A stretch of 36,779 nucleotides of DNA from a virus: positions 1 to 36,779 of the IMG/VR virus record IMGVR_UViG_3300043251_000087; one strand, given 5' to 3'. The stretch's first letter is position 1; each line of letters opens with the position of its first letter. The notes beneath the pieces are model-generated. The model saw nothing but the letters and a program-made list of their open reading frames with translations, did not search any database and was not told the origin of the DNA. This document shows positions 24,361-31,730 of this stretch, piece after piece. The translations under genes and the position numbers were made by a program.

Positions 24361-24921
24361 CTAACAAAAGGTCGCGAAATAGAAATGTCCGAATGCGCGG
24401 GAGTTGCCGTGCACGTCCACCGTGCCAACAAGTCCATCGCTCGTCGAGCGGTGCCTGGACGCAATCGCGTCGCTTTCATCGTAGGCAATCCCGCTGCCGC
24501 AAGGCCCGGCGAAATGCCATTGCCACGCCTTAAAGCGCGGTTCCGGCAGGTCCGATATCTCGGCCATGTACCAAGGATACAAGGCAAAGAGGTGAACATA
24601 ATCGCCTGACGCGGCAGCCGACTGCCAAGCCCATCCGAGATTCACTCCGGTTACGACCATGACCAGCAGCAGGATCAGCTTCGACGGGAAACGGCGCCAT
24701 TCGCGTTGGTAGGCCGAGACGGCAAGCGCCAGGGCATCGAGATAAGTCAAGCCGGCCCAGGCGACAAAGACGACGAGCAATATCGCGCCACAGATGAAGA
24801 GGACAATGATTCGATCGCTTACAATATCGATAAGAATACGGACACCAAAAACGGACAATGGTCCAAGCACCGCAAAGATCCACGTCCAAATTCGCACGCG
24901 ACTATCAAGTGTGCTCTGCAT
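24361..24921 (-). CDS. Membrane protein, immunity partner of 24934 toxin
   Basis: The 186-residue protein has a diverged N-terminus (MQSTLDSRVRIWTWIFAVLG) with hydrophobic segments, then the family pattern WRRFPSKLILLLVMVVTGVN, GDYVHLFALYPWYMAEISDL, EPRFKAWQW, GIAYDESDA and FGHFYFATFC. It starts 12 bases after the stop of the toxin-like gene at 24934, which carries the matching tail. That makes it the cognate immunity candidate. Confidence 0.7.
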   Translation of the reverse strand: MQSTLDSRVRIWTWIFAVLGPLSVFGVRILIDIVSDRIIVLFICGAILLVVFVAWAGLTYLDALALAVSAYQREWRRFPSKLILLLVMVVTGVNLGWAWQSAAASGDYVHLFALYPWYMAEISDLPEPRFKAWQWHFAGPCGSGIAYDESDAIASRHRSTSDGLVGTVDVHGNSRAFGHFYFATFC

Positions 24922-24933
24922 CTCAGATACCGT

Positions 24934-26040
24934 CTATCGTCTCAACCGAATGCGCCCGGACTCGTACAATCTATAGCCCAATTTCGTGTCTTCGACATCC
25001 TGCTTGGCTGAGTGCGTGTAGACTTCGTCCATCAACTCTTCGGTCGCGAATGTCGATTTGCGGGAGGCGTAGAAATCTATGGCGGAGAGGACGTCTTCGC
25101 GGTTTAAACCCGCAGCCGCAGAATAAACACCGATCATTATGTTTAGATAGTGGCGATAGTCGAGAACGTAATTCCCATCGAACCGTTCAGCGTCCAACAA
25201 TCCTCCGGGCGCGACTGGAAGTAATGCCGAATAAAGTGCGACTACCGCACCTAAGACCTTGGCGTCCGAAACCCCATCACCCGTCCCAGGCTGCAGCAAT
25301 CCAGCGGATTGCGCGCCCAAAAATCGATTTGCAAGTCCAGCTCGGAGATATCTTTCGGGCGGAAGGTCATCCGGTCTGGAGATGGGATTATCCAGGATGT
25401 CGAGAACGGGTTGGCCATCACTGTCTACGAATCGCACCGGATGCCTTGGATGATCCGCCACTATCTCATTCGACCAAATCAAGTCACGAGGTATTGTCGA
25501 TTGGACAGTGTGGAGCACGCTCTGAAGATTGGTCAGAATTTGCGTGTCTTGCGTGGCGCTGTCTGTCGTACCGCCGCTCCTGCCCACCGCCGCCGGACTC
25601 GTGCCTGGAATTTCCAGCGACGCATACCGTATGCGCGTTTCAGCATTTTCATTAACGGCATCTGCTTGACCATCCTTGGGCCGGAATCGACCTCCCTGGC
25701 GGTCTGGCGCTCCAGCCGGCCAACCTGGATGCTCTGGGTCATCGACTGCTGCTTTCGTGGTTCCACGGCGGTCCGGCACCCGCGGATGGTCGGGGTTATA
25801 TTTTCTCGGTGTCCCGCACAGCTCCGCTTTCACCAGCGCCGAAGCCTCCTTGAAGGCCCTCGGAATCTCGCGGGCAAGCGCCTCCAGGTCTTGGCGGATG
25901 GCGGCGATCTCAGCACGGCGCTGGCGCAGCGGATCATCCCCATTGGGCGCCGTCAGCGTGCGGACGGCCTTGGCGATTTCGAGCTGCGCGTGCAGCGTTC
26001 GCGGCACGGCGCTCTCGATACGCGGCAGCGGTGGTTTCAT
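24934..26040 (-). CDS. Head-2 polymorphic toxin-like protein with composite linker
   Basis: The 368-residue protein starts at ATG 26040 (MKPPLPRIESAVPRTLH). The head is normal, but the first linker is damaged (DHPRVPDRRGTTKAAV) and followed at once by the portal-type linker DDPEHPGWPAGAPDRQGGRFRP. The protein therefore carries both linkers in series, as if a tail had moved from a portal fusion to this head. The tail is the membrane-paired type: DLPPERYLRAGLANRFLG, LDAERFDGNYVLDYRHYLNI, DEVYTHSAKQDVED and YRLYESGRIRLRR. A longer frame upstream only reads a cold-shock gene fragment. A membrane immunity gene follows. Confidence 0.72.
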   Translation of the reverse strand: MKPPLPRIESAVPRTLHAQLEIAKAVRTLTAPNGDDPLRQRRAEIAAIRQDLEALAREIPRAFKEASALVKAELCGTPRKYNPDHPRVPDRRGTTKAAVDDPEHPGWPAGAPDRQGGRFRPKDGQADAVNENAETRIRYASLEIPGTSPAAVGRSGGTTDSATQDTQILTNLQSVLHTVQSTIPRDLIWSNEIVADHPRHPVRFVDSDGQPVLDILDNPISRPDDLPPERYLRAGLANRFLGAQSAGLLQPGTGDGVSDAKVLGAVVALYSALLPVAPGGLLDAERFDGNYVLDYRHYLNIMIGVYSAAAGLNREDVLSAIDFYASRKSTFATEELMDEVYTHSAKQDVEDTKLGYRLYESGRIRLRR

Positions 26041-26072
26041 CGGATTGGCCTTTTCCGCGCCGAGCGCCGCGA

Positions 26073-26203
26073 TCATTCGAACGCGATGTTGATGGCGCGA
26101 AGCCCGCGGTGGGTACGATCGATCTCGAAGCTGACCGGCCGGCCCTCGAAAAGCGCGCCGGCATTCGCCGGCAGGTCGGTGCGATGCACGAACACGTCGC
26201 CCC
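26073..26203 (-). pseudogene. 3' fragment of the cold-shock gene
   Basis: This repeats the last ~43 codons of the cold-shock gene at 28425 ([18 protein letters not shown] to the stop) with few changes, and begins abruptly at the stop of the immunity gene at 26206. It shows that the head-2 gene was duplicated together with the cold-shock sequence that precedes it at 28391. Confidence 0.8.
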
Positions 26204-26205
26204 AA

Positions 26206-26685
26206 TTAAGTTTGTTTGCGTTGCGTCGCCAATCGCCGCATCAAATGCTGCTTACGCTCCCGCAATTCCGGCAAGAACTGCTCAAGATCGCGCGCGACAT
26301 CGAGCGCCGCCGCCGGGCTGAAAAGTTTGCCCTCCTCGTCGTCGTATATGACACCGCCGGTAGCACGCGCATAAGCTATCGCAGCCATCCACGCCGCCGT
26401 TGAATTGTTGACATTCAGCCCGCCCCAGATAAATGCAAACGCGTACTTCCATTTGCGATCGAATTTCTCAGTTCCGTAACACTCCATCGTCTCCTGTGCG
26501 TCTCTGGGGTGAAACTCGAAATCGGTCAGTTCGTCGTGCAATTGGCCGAGCCATTTGCCGTTGATCTCGCTTGGGGGCACGTCATCGGATAGCCACAGCC
26601 GGAAACCCTCGGCGTCGATCGCCTGCTGCCATTGGGCAATCGAGCCAAGAATCCGATCGGAGAAGACACATATCTGCATCGACAT
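26206..26685 (-). CDS. Immunity protein paralogue, probable orphan
   Basis: The 159-residue protein is taken from ATG 26685 (MSMQICVFSDRILGS), aligned to the start of its paralogues. It has DAEGFRLWLSDD, a Trp-rich middle (RKWKYAFAFIWGG) and WMAAIAYARATGGVIYDDEEGKL, close to the proteins at 15990 and 26763. It is the second of two immunity paralogues behind one PD-(D/E)xK toxin-like gene, so it may be the partner of a tail that has been lost. A longer frame to 26751 has no better start. Confidence 0.68.
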   Translation of the reverse strand: MSMQICVFSDRILGSIAQWQQAIDAEGFRLWLSDDVPPSEINGKWLGQLHDELTDFEFHPRDAQETMECYGTEKFDRKWKYAFAFIWGGLNVNNSTAAWMAAIAYARATGGVIYDDEEGKLFSPAAALDVARDLEQFLPELRERKQHLMRRLATQRKQT

Positions 26686-26762
26686 GACGAGCGCCGTCGA
26701 CCTCAGGTCAATGAATGCGCAGGCTTGATAACTTGCATGTTCGGGGCACATTCTCTGACAGA

Positions 26763-27206
26763 TCAGTGCCGCGACTGCAGCTCACGCAACATCCTTGGCA
26801 TGTCACGCACGATTTTTCTTGCTGCTTGTCTAGCCTCCTCCACAGGAAGGATCGACCCATCCTCACCATCAAACACGACGCCGTTCGTGGCGCTGGCATA
26901 AGCGGCTGCGGCCGTCCACGCAGCCTCAAATTCATGGAAATCGCCCCTCCAGCGGAACCCAAGCACAAATTTCCATTCGTGGCCGAAATCGATATCGGAA
27001 TTTTCACTTATAAATTCGTCAGCTGAATCGTGATAGCATTCAAAACCAGTCAGCTTTCCATTTAATCGCGCGGGTAAAAATCCTGAATGCCATCGAAAGT
27101 CTGTGTCATCCAACTTGACGGCGAAGCCCTCGGCATCGATCGCCGCCTGCCACTCAGCAATTGATCCTAATTGCCGGTCGGACAAGACAAACATCTCCAT
27201 CGCCAT
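26763..27206 (-). CDS. Immunity protein for head-2 PD-(D/E)xK toxin
   Basis: The 147-residue acidic protein starts at ATG 27206, with GGAGG about ten bases upstream. It has MFVLSDRQLGS, DAEGFAVKLDD, HEWKFVLGFRWRGD and AYASATNGVVFDGEDGSI, the family pattern of 15990. It follows the toxin-like gene by 33 bases. The same immunity family behind the same tail type on a different head supports the pairing. Confidence 0.72.
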   Translation of the reverse strand: MAMEMFVLSDRQLGSIAEWQAAIDAEGFAVKLDDTDFRWHSGFLPARLNGKLTGFECYHDSADEFISENSDIDFGHEWKFVLGFRWRGDFHEFEAAWTAAAAYASATNGVVFDGEDGSILPVEEARQAARKIVRDMPRMLRELQSRH

Positions 27207-27239
27207 GTGAAAGCCCTCCCGCCTCCATTGCCGCCACGA

Positions 27240-28391
27240 TTACCGGCGTTTCAAAATAGCGCCTCGTACGCGATTCAACTCGATCACCGGTATGGTACGG
27301 CCGGAATCGGTCATATAGCGAATCTTAATGACTCGGAGCTCGCTCATACCGCGTCCCGTCTTGATATCATAAATCGCAGCGATGTTGCCGGTGTCGCGTC
27401 GAAGTATCGCGTCAGGTCTGATACTGTATTTGGCTCCATAAAACGCCTTATCGGTTAACGAGAAAGTTCTTTCCACGTCATTGGGCTCTATGCCCGGCAG
27501 ACCCTTCGCACGCAACATCTCAGCAAAATCCGTGTGAACGCGGATACCATATTGGCCCGGGTCCAGGTCTGCTCGAGGTCCAACTCCGTCCATGACATCG
27601 CCAAGGAGGTCCATCAGCTTTGCTGTTGTGCTGTCAATTAAGGGATCGCCCGTCTTTGTGTTTGGTGGGAAAATGAAGCGGCGGCCGGTACTTAGATCGC
27701 GGGGAAATCCAAGGCCGCGAAGCCGTGCGAGGAATTCCTCCGCCTCTTGCGCTCGGGCCTCCAGATTTGTGATCTTACCTTCGATATCTTCGTAAACACC
27801 AGGACTCGGACTCCAGTTTTGATCAATTTTTCGCGCTTGCGCGATCAAATCGTTGAGCCGAGCCTGGGCGACATCCAGCCTTATCAGCTGCCCGGGCGAC
27901 GCTTCCATACCGCCTTCACGTTCATTTTCCTCATTGCTCTCATTACCGGCCGCGTATCGCGTCCCCGATGCCGGTGCATCCGTCAGCACATTGTTTGGTG
28001 AAGTTTCGAGTGAGGCATACCTCACAGGCACTCCGGAGCGTTCTGTAGATGTTCGACTGGAGGGGGTTGACGGTTGGTTTCCGCCGTCTCCCTTCGTCCA
28101 CTGTCCACCGTCGGGATTTCCAGCCGAAACGCGTGGTTGGTCGGGGCTATATTTCTGCAGCGTTGCCCGCAGATCCGCTTTCAGCAGTGCCGCAGCTTCT
28201 TCGAAAGCTTTGCGGATATCGCCGGCGAGCACCTCAAGATCGCGACGCAGCGCAATGATCTCGGCGCGGCGCCAGCGAAGCAGCTCGTCCTCATCCGGCG
28301 CCATCAGCGTGCGCATGGCTTTGGCGATCTCAAGCTGTGCGTGCAGCGTTCGCGGTACGGCGCTTTCGCTGTGCGGCAGCGGAGGTTTCAT
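27240..28391 (-). CDS. Head-2 polymorphic toxin with PD-(D/E)xK-like tail
   Basis: The 383-residue protein begins MKPPLPHSESAVPRTLH, has the helical head and linker PRVSAGNPDGGQWT, then a helical middle (VAQARLNDLIAQARKID). Its C-terminal domain contains GIRVHTDFAEML, DVERTFSL, IRPDAILRRD and AAIYDIKTG (about 325-346), a PD-(D/E)xK pattern. The last ~110 residues clearly resemble the tail of the portal fusion at 16490, so the same toxin domain occurs on both heads. It follows the cold-shock gene by 33 bases and precedes two immunity paralogues. DNA is the likely target. Confidence 0.76.
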   Translation of the reverse strand: MKPPLPHSESAVPRTLHAQLEIAKAMRTLMAPDEDELLRWRRAEIIALRRDLEVLAGDIRKAFEEAAALLKADLRATLQKYSPDQPRVSAGNPDGGQWTKGDGGNQPSTPSSRTSTERSGVPVRYASLETSPNNVLTDAPASGTRYAAGNESNEENEREGGMEASPGQLIRLDVAQARLNDLIAQARKIDQNWSPSPGVYEDIEGKITNLEARAQEAEEFLARLRGLGFPRDLSTGRRFIFPPNTKTGDPLIDSTTAKLMDLLGDVMDGVGPRADLDPGQYGIRVHTDFAEMLRAKGLPGIEPNDVERTFSLTDKAFYGAKYSIRPDAILRRDTGNIAAIYDIKTGRGMSELRVIKIRYMTDSGRTIPVIELNRVRGAILKRR

Positions 28392-28424
28392 TAGGTCTGC
28401 CCTTTGCGACGCGCGGCGTCGCGG

Positions 28425-28628
28425 TCACTCGAACGCGATATTGATGGCGCGAAGCCCGCGGTGGGTGCGATCGATCTCGAAGCTGACCGGCCGGCCCTCG
28501 AAAAGCGCGCCGGCATTCGCCGGCAGGTCGGTGCGATGCACGAACACGTCGCCCGAGCCGTCGTCGCGGGTGAAAAAGCCGTAGCCTTTGGTGTCGTTGA
28601 AAAACTTGACCTTGCCGGTGACGCTCAC
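28425..28628 (-). CDS. Cold-shock domain protein (CspA family)
   Basis: The 67-residue protein is a single cold-shock domain that binds single-stranded nucleic acid. RNP1 is KGYGFFTRD and RNP2 is DVFVH; the start is GTG 28628, with GGAGGA eight bases upstream. Length is normal for the family. It is the first gene of the leftward module after the early operon, and its 3' part was copied to 26073-26203. A role as RNA chaperone or regulator for the phage is possible but not shown. Confidence 0.88.
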   Translation of the reverse strand: MSVTGKVKFFNDTKGYGFFTRDDGSGDVFVHRTDLPANAGALFEGRPVSFEIDRTHRGLRAINIAFE

Positions 28629-28991
28629 GGTTCATCCTCCGATGCGCTGATGAAACCCGCGCGAATGTGCGCGCGGCCGCCGGGTGCGTGAATGCGTCAC
28701 GCGCCGGTGCGGCCTCGCGCGTCGTTCGCGAGTTTGCTGGTGTTTGAAGATTGTGAGTGAGTTGCGAAGCGCGCCGCACGCAGTTCGGCAAGGCGCGCCC
28801 GCACGCGAGGCAATGCCGCAAAAAACCGGAGCGCGTCAAGCGCACGGATCGGAGCTTGCTCTGAAAATTTCACGTATCGTATTGAAGACGCGACGGAAAA
28901 TATTTTGTGCGGCAAAGGCGAAAAACCGGCCGCCACGACCGGCCGCATCGCTTCACTCCGATTTTTGGCAAAGATTCGCAAACAACGATCG
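28629..28991. other. Intergenic region before the cold-shock gene
   Basis: There is no gene in these 363 bases. It contains a terminator-like hairpin at 28921-28945 for the leftward operon. It must also hold the promoter for the cold-shock and toxin module, but I could not pick a convincing -35/-10 pair. Confidence 0.5.
28921..28945 (-). terminator. Rho-independent terminator of early operon
   Basis: On the coding strand the inverted repeat CGGCCG-GTCGTGG-CGGCCG (28945-28927) is followed by G and five T residues (28925-28921). It lies 47 bases after the last stop of the operon at 28992. Confidence 0.6.
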
Positions 28992-29522
28992 TCACAGATA
29001 GCGCAGCGTGGCGGCGAGCTTGCGCACAAGCTCTTCCTTGTAGCCGAGCATCCATTGCGCATAGGGCACGACGCGCTCGCCTTTGGCGGCGGCGTCGCGC
29101 CGGTACGATTGGTAGGACTTGTTGATCGGCCGCAAATCTCCGGACTGGCGCAAGCGTTCGATCTCGTCGTCGATTCTGGCGATGACGGCCATGGCTTGTT
29201 CCAGAATTTCTTCATCCAAATGCAGATCGACATGGCGCTGCTTGGCGGCGCGAACGACCGCTTGGCAGGCCGATATCGCCGCGCCATCGCAGCTTTCGCG
29301 GCTGTGCAGGCGGGCGGCGACTGCCGTCGCGATGGACGCGGCTTCATAAGCCCGCGGGCACCACCAGCGGCACTGCACGGTTTCCGCAGGCGCGCAGGCG
29401 ATTTCGGCGCCCGGCGCCGCCGCCGTGACGCGAACGCCATCCGGCCCGTCGATCACCGCGATCGCGGCCAGGCCGAAACCTTCGCGAAACGCCGCGACCA
29501 GGCGCGCGCGCGAGGCGTTCAC
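28992..29522 (-). CDS. Unknown protein, third gene of early operon
   Basis: This 176-residue protein starts at a GTG overlapping the previous stop as GTGA (29519-29522). The N-terminal half has mixed strands and a segment with Cys and Trp residues (VQCRWWCPRAYEAA). The C-terminal half is helical and charged (DDEIERLRQSGDLRPINKSY) and ends KEELVRKLAATLRYL. I do not recognise it. Coupling to the GcrA-like regulator gene suggests an early phage function; a small terminase subunit or DNA-binding role is possible but unsupported. Confidence 0.7.
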   Translation of the reverse strand: MNASRARLVAAFREGFGLAAIAVIDGPDGVRVTAAAPGAEIACAPAETVQCRWWCPRAYEAASIATAVAARLHSRESCDGAAISACQAVVRAAKQRHVDLHLDEEILEQAMAVIARIDDEIERLRQSGDLRPINKSYQSYRRDAAAKGERVVPYAQWMLGYKEELVRKLAATLRYL

Positions 29523-30154
29523 CGCACCGGCACCCGGCGCTGGGCCAGCTCACGGGCAATGATTCGCAGACCGTGGAGCTTGCGGGCGTGGAAGGCGCGG
29601 CGCGTGATCTTGAGCCGCTTCACGCGCGCGTCGATATCGGCGTCGAACGCCGCCCACAGCGCGCCGAGATTCACGGCGCGGGCCAAGTGATGAAAGTCCG
29701 GTCCGGAGAGATAAAGCGCCGGCCAGCGCAGCGCTTCCTCCATTCTGGCGATCTCGGCTGGCGACGGCGGGATGCGCACGCGGTTACGCATGCGCGCCAT
29801 GCGTTCGAGCTCGTGGGTTTCGAGTTGCGAATTGAGATCGGCGCGGTCGTAAAGATAGACCGGCATGGAGTTGATATAGCCGCGCGGCCGCGTCGGCAGC
29901 GGCAAACGCGACAGCGTGCGAAAGCCCTCCTCCATGCGCGCCATGACGTGAAAGAACGACCAGCGTTCGGGCACGCGGCGCGGCCGCGTCAGCGGCGACA
30001 GCGTGGAACGCCCGATGGCGCCGAGGATATTTGCGCGTTCGCCACGCAACTCGGCGGCCGCGGCGGCGGCGGCGCGGTCGGCGAGCGGCACGGCTGCATC
30101 GGCGCTTGCGGGCGCGCCGCGATTGCGACCGCTGCCGATCGGTTTGGTGCTCAA
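29519..30154 (-). CDS. Unknown protein, second gene of early operon
   Basis: The 211-residue protein starts at a TTG overlapping the previous stop as TTGA (30151-30154), with GGAAGGAAG just upstream as a strong ribosome binding site. The N-terminal ~40 residues are Ala-rich and low-complexity. The rest is basic and helical, with RWSFFHVMARMEEGFRTL, MPVYLYDRADLNSQLE and repeated Arg/Met clusters. I do not recognise the family. The basic nature would allow nucleic-acid binding. Confidence 0.68.
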   Translation of the reverse strand: MSTKPIGSGRNRGAPASADAAVPLADRAAAAAAAELRGERANILGAIGRSTLSPLTRPRRVPERWSFFHVMARMEEGFRTLSRLPLPTRPRGYINSMPVYLYDRADLNSQLETHELERMARMRNRVRIPPSPAEIARMEEALRWPALYLSGPDFHHLARAVNLGALWAAFDADIDARVKRLKITRRAFHARKLHGLRIIARELAQRRVPVR

Positions 30155-30693
30155 GATCGCTTCCTCCCTTGACTGAAGACGAACCGTTTCACGCCAAACG
30201 GCACGATGGAGGGCGATGTGATTGGCGGATCCGCCGCGCCGGCAGGCGCTGCCGGCGTCTTGCGGTGGCCGACATAGGCGCGCCGCGCATGGCGCTCGCA
30301 GTATGGCCGGCCGCCTTCCAAATCCGCGCCCGGCGCGCCGCAGAAGTGAAATGTTTTGGTGCCGGGCTGGCCGTGCGGCCAGCGGCAGGAGCCGTTGGTC
30401 AATTCGAACAGCGTTTTCCCCGATGGCATTGCCACGGGTGCGGCCGGCTTCGGCCGATGCTTGATCGGCGGCCGTCTTTGGTGACGCCGCCTGAGGATTG
30501 CTGTGCCGCTGCGCGCCGAAGCTGCCGTAGCCGCCGCAGCTTTTTTCGCCGGGCGAAGCCGCAGGCGGAACACCTTGCCGAGCACCGCGGAGCGCGACAT
30601 GCGCAGTCGCGCCGCAATGGCCGTGGCGGTCTCGCCGTCAGTCCAAAGCTTTTTCAGAAGCGCGATCCGTTCGCGCGTCCATATTCCACGCAT
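30151..30693 (-). CDS. GcrA-like cell-cycle regulator family protein
   Basis: The 180-residue protein starts at ATG 30693 (MRGIWTRERIALLKKLW). The N-terminal helix-turn-helix (ATAIAARLRMSRSAVLGKVFRL) and the C-terminal Cys/His segment (SCRWPHGQPG, FHFCGAP, YCERHARRAY) are the two hallmarks of GcrA, the alphaproteobacterial sigma-70 partner that acts at methylated promoters. The Lys/Arg/Ala-rich middle is longer than in host GcrA. It heads the early operon facing the repressor, so it may be a phage transcription activator. The longer open frame upstream runs into the control region and is rejected. Confidence 0.83.
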   Translation of the reverse strand: MRGIWTRERIALLKKLWTDGETATAIAARLRMSRSAVLGKVFRLRLRPAKKAAAATAASARSGTAILRRRHQRRPPIKHRPKPAAPVAMPSGKTLFELTNGSCRWPHGQPGTKTFHFCGAPGADLEGGRPYCERHARRAYVGHRKTPAAPAGAADPPITSPSIVPFGVKRFVFSQGRKRS

Positions 30694-30741
30694 AACTTTT
30701 TCCCGCCATCGCGGGCCCCTAGGCGTCGCCCGCTTGTCCCT

Positions 30742-30771
30742 TAAATAGCGACAAAATAGACTTGTCAAGTC
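30742..30771 (-). promoter_or_regulatory. Early promoter with repressor operator-like palindrome
   Basis: On the minus strand TTGACA (30768-30763) and TATTTA (30747-30742, 15-base spacer; TTTAAG at 17 is an alternative) form a promoter toward the GcrA-like operon. The -35 lies inside the palindrome GACTTG-A-CAAGTC (30759-30771). A second inverted repeat, GACAA...TTGTC (30750-30766), overlaps it. This is the expected place for CI-type repressor binding. Confidence 0.55.
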
Positions 30772-30820
30772 ACCAATTTTGATGCTAGGCGTTCTGCACC
30801 GAATTTGTGACAATGGGGCC

Positions 30821-31573
30821 ATGGCACGAAAGATTCGCAGCGGCCGACAGCTCACCGGGCTCTATCATGCGCGCGAGGCGCGCCACATGAGCCGCTCGGA
30901 ATTGGTGCGGTTGTCGGGGGTATCCAAGCAGCAATTATCGCGGCTCGAGGGCGGCCAGATCCGGATGCGGCTCGATCACCTCAAGCCCTTTGCCAAGCAT
31001 CTCGGCTTTACGCCGGAGCAGATTTTGCTGTGGGGCCGCTATCCCGGCACCATGCCGGACGACCATATCGAGTCGAGCGACGTGCTAGGCGCGCATCGCG
31101 AGCGCGGCGAGCCGGTCGGTCCGCCGCGCGGCCAGATCCCCGAGCTCGACACAAGGGCCGGCCTCGGCGGCGGCGGCGTGCCGGCGCGCGAAGTGCGCAA
31201 GGAAGGACGCCACACCGACCCGCTAAAGGCCGAAGGATGGGTGTTTCCAACCAGTTTTGTCCGCGAGCAGCTGCACTCAGCGCCGGCGCAGCTTCTGGTG
31301 CTCGACACCAGTGGCGACAGCATGGCGCCAACGATCCTGTCGGGCGAGCGCGTGGTCGTCGATACCGGCCACAAGACGCCGACGCCCGACGGCCTCTACG
31401 CCATCCGCGACACCTTTGGCAGCATCGTCGTCAAGCGCCTGCAGGTGATGCGCAACACGAAACCCACCAAAGTGAAAATCATTTCCGACAATCCGAATCA
31501 TAACAACGAAGAGACGCCGCTCGCCGATCTCGAGGTCGTCGGCAAAGTGCTGTCCTGCCTCAAGCTGTTCTGA
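30821..31573 (+). CDS. CI-like phage repressor, XRE helix-turn-helix plus S24 peptidase
   Basis: This 250-residue protein is taken from ATG 30821 (MARKIRSGRQLTG); an upstream ATG at 30779 would run through the control region. Residues about 10-65 form an XRE helix-turn-helix (MSRSELVRLSGVSKQQLSRL). The C-terminal half is a LexA/CI S24 autoprotease with Ser167 in GDSMAP and Lys205 in IVVKRLQ. A likely Ala-Gly cleavage site lies at 113-114 (TRAGLGGGG). It would hold the prophage silent and self-cleave with RecA after DNA damage. It is divergent from the GcrA-like operon, with an operator-like palindrome between them. It is the rightmost clear prophage gene. Confidence 0.85.
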   Translation: MARKIRSGRQLTGLYHAREARHMSRSELVRLSGVSKQQLSRLEGGQIRMRLDHLKPFAKHLGFTPEQILLWGRYPGTMPDDHIESSDVLGAHRERGEPVGPPRGQIPELDTRAGLGGGGVPAREVRKEGRHTDPLKAEGWVFPTSFVREQLHSAPAQLLVLDTSGDSMAPTILSGERVVVDTGHKTPTPDGLYAIRDTFGSIVVKRLQVMRNTKPTKVKIISDNPNHNNEETPLADLEVVGKVLSCLKLF

Positions 31574-31612
31574 GCGCAAACCTCGTATCCCAATGATCGA
31601 AATTTTCAGGCA

Positions 31613-31650
31613 GGCCGGCGGCGAATCGCGTCACCGGCCGGCTTTCGTTT
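31613..31650 (+). terminator. Possible terminator after the repressor gene
   Basis: Inverted repeat GGCCGG (31613-31618) and CCGGCC (31634-31639) is followed by GGCTTTCGTTT. The 15-base loop and short stem make this a weak candidate. Confidence 0.35.
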
Positions 31651-31695
31651 GCTGCGCAACGCTTCCTGCGTTGTCCCCAATATAGTCACACGGCC

Positions 31696-31724
31696 TTGAC
31701 TCTTGTCCTCGTAATGGTTACAAC
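31696..31724 (+). promoter_or_regulatory. Candidate promoter for the 31731 gene
   Basis: TTGACT (31696-31701), a 17-base spacer and TACAAC (31719-31724) stand directly before ATG 31731. The -10 lies only six bases from the ATG, so the transcript would be leaderless or nearly so. Confidence 0.35.
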
Positions 31725-31730
31725 AGCGCC

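Noticed and set aside
24934-26205. N-terminal extension of the head-2 gene
   Set aside because: The extra residues come from reading the cold-shock fragment in a wrong frame; ATG 26040 aligns with the other heads.
1-31573. Gene transfer agent
   Set aside because: The terminase-portal-protease-capsid order fits, but a CI-like repressor, toxin morons and unfamiliar head proteins favour a prophage; I cannot compare with the known agents here.
31574-31730. Attachment site or tRNA at the prophage edge
   Set aside because: No tRNA gene or direct repeat was seen here, no integrase is in the window, and the other end lies outside, so no att site can be supported.
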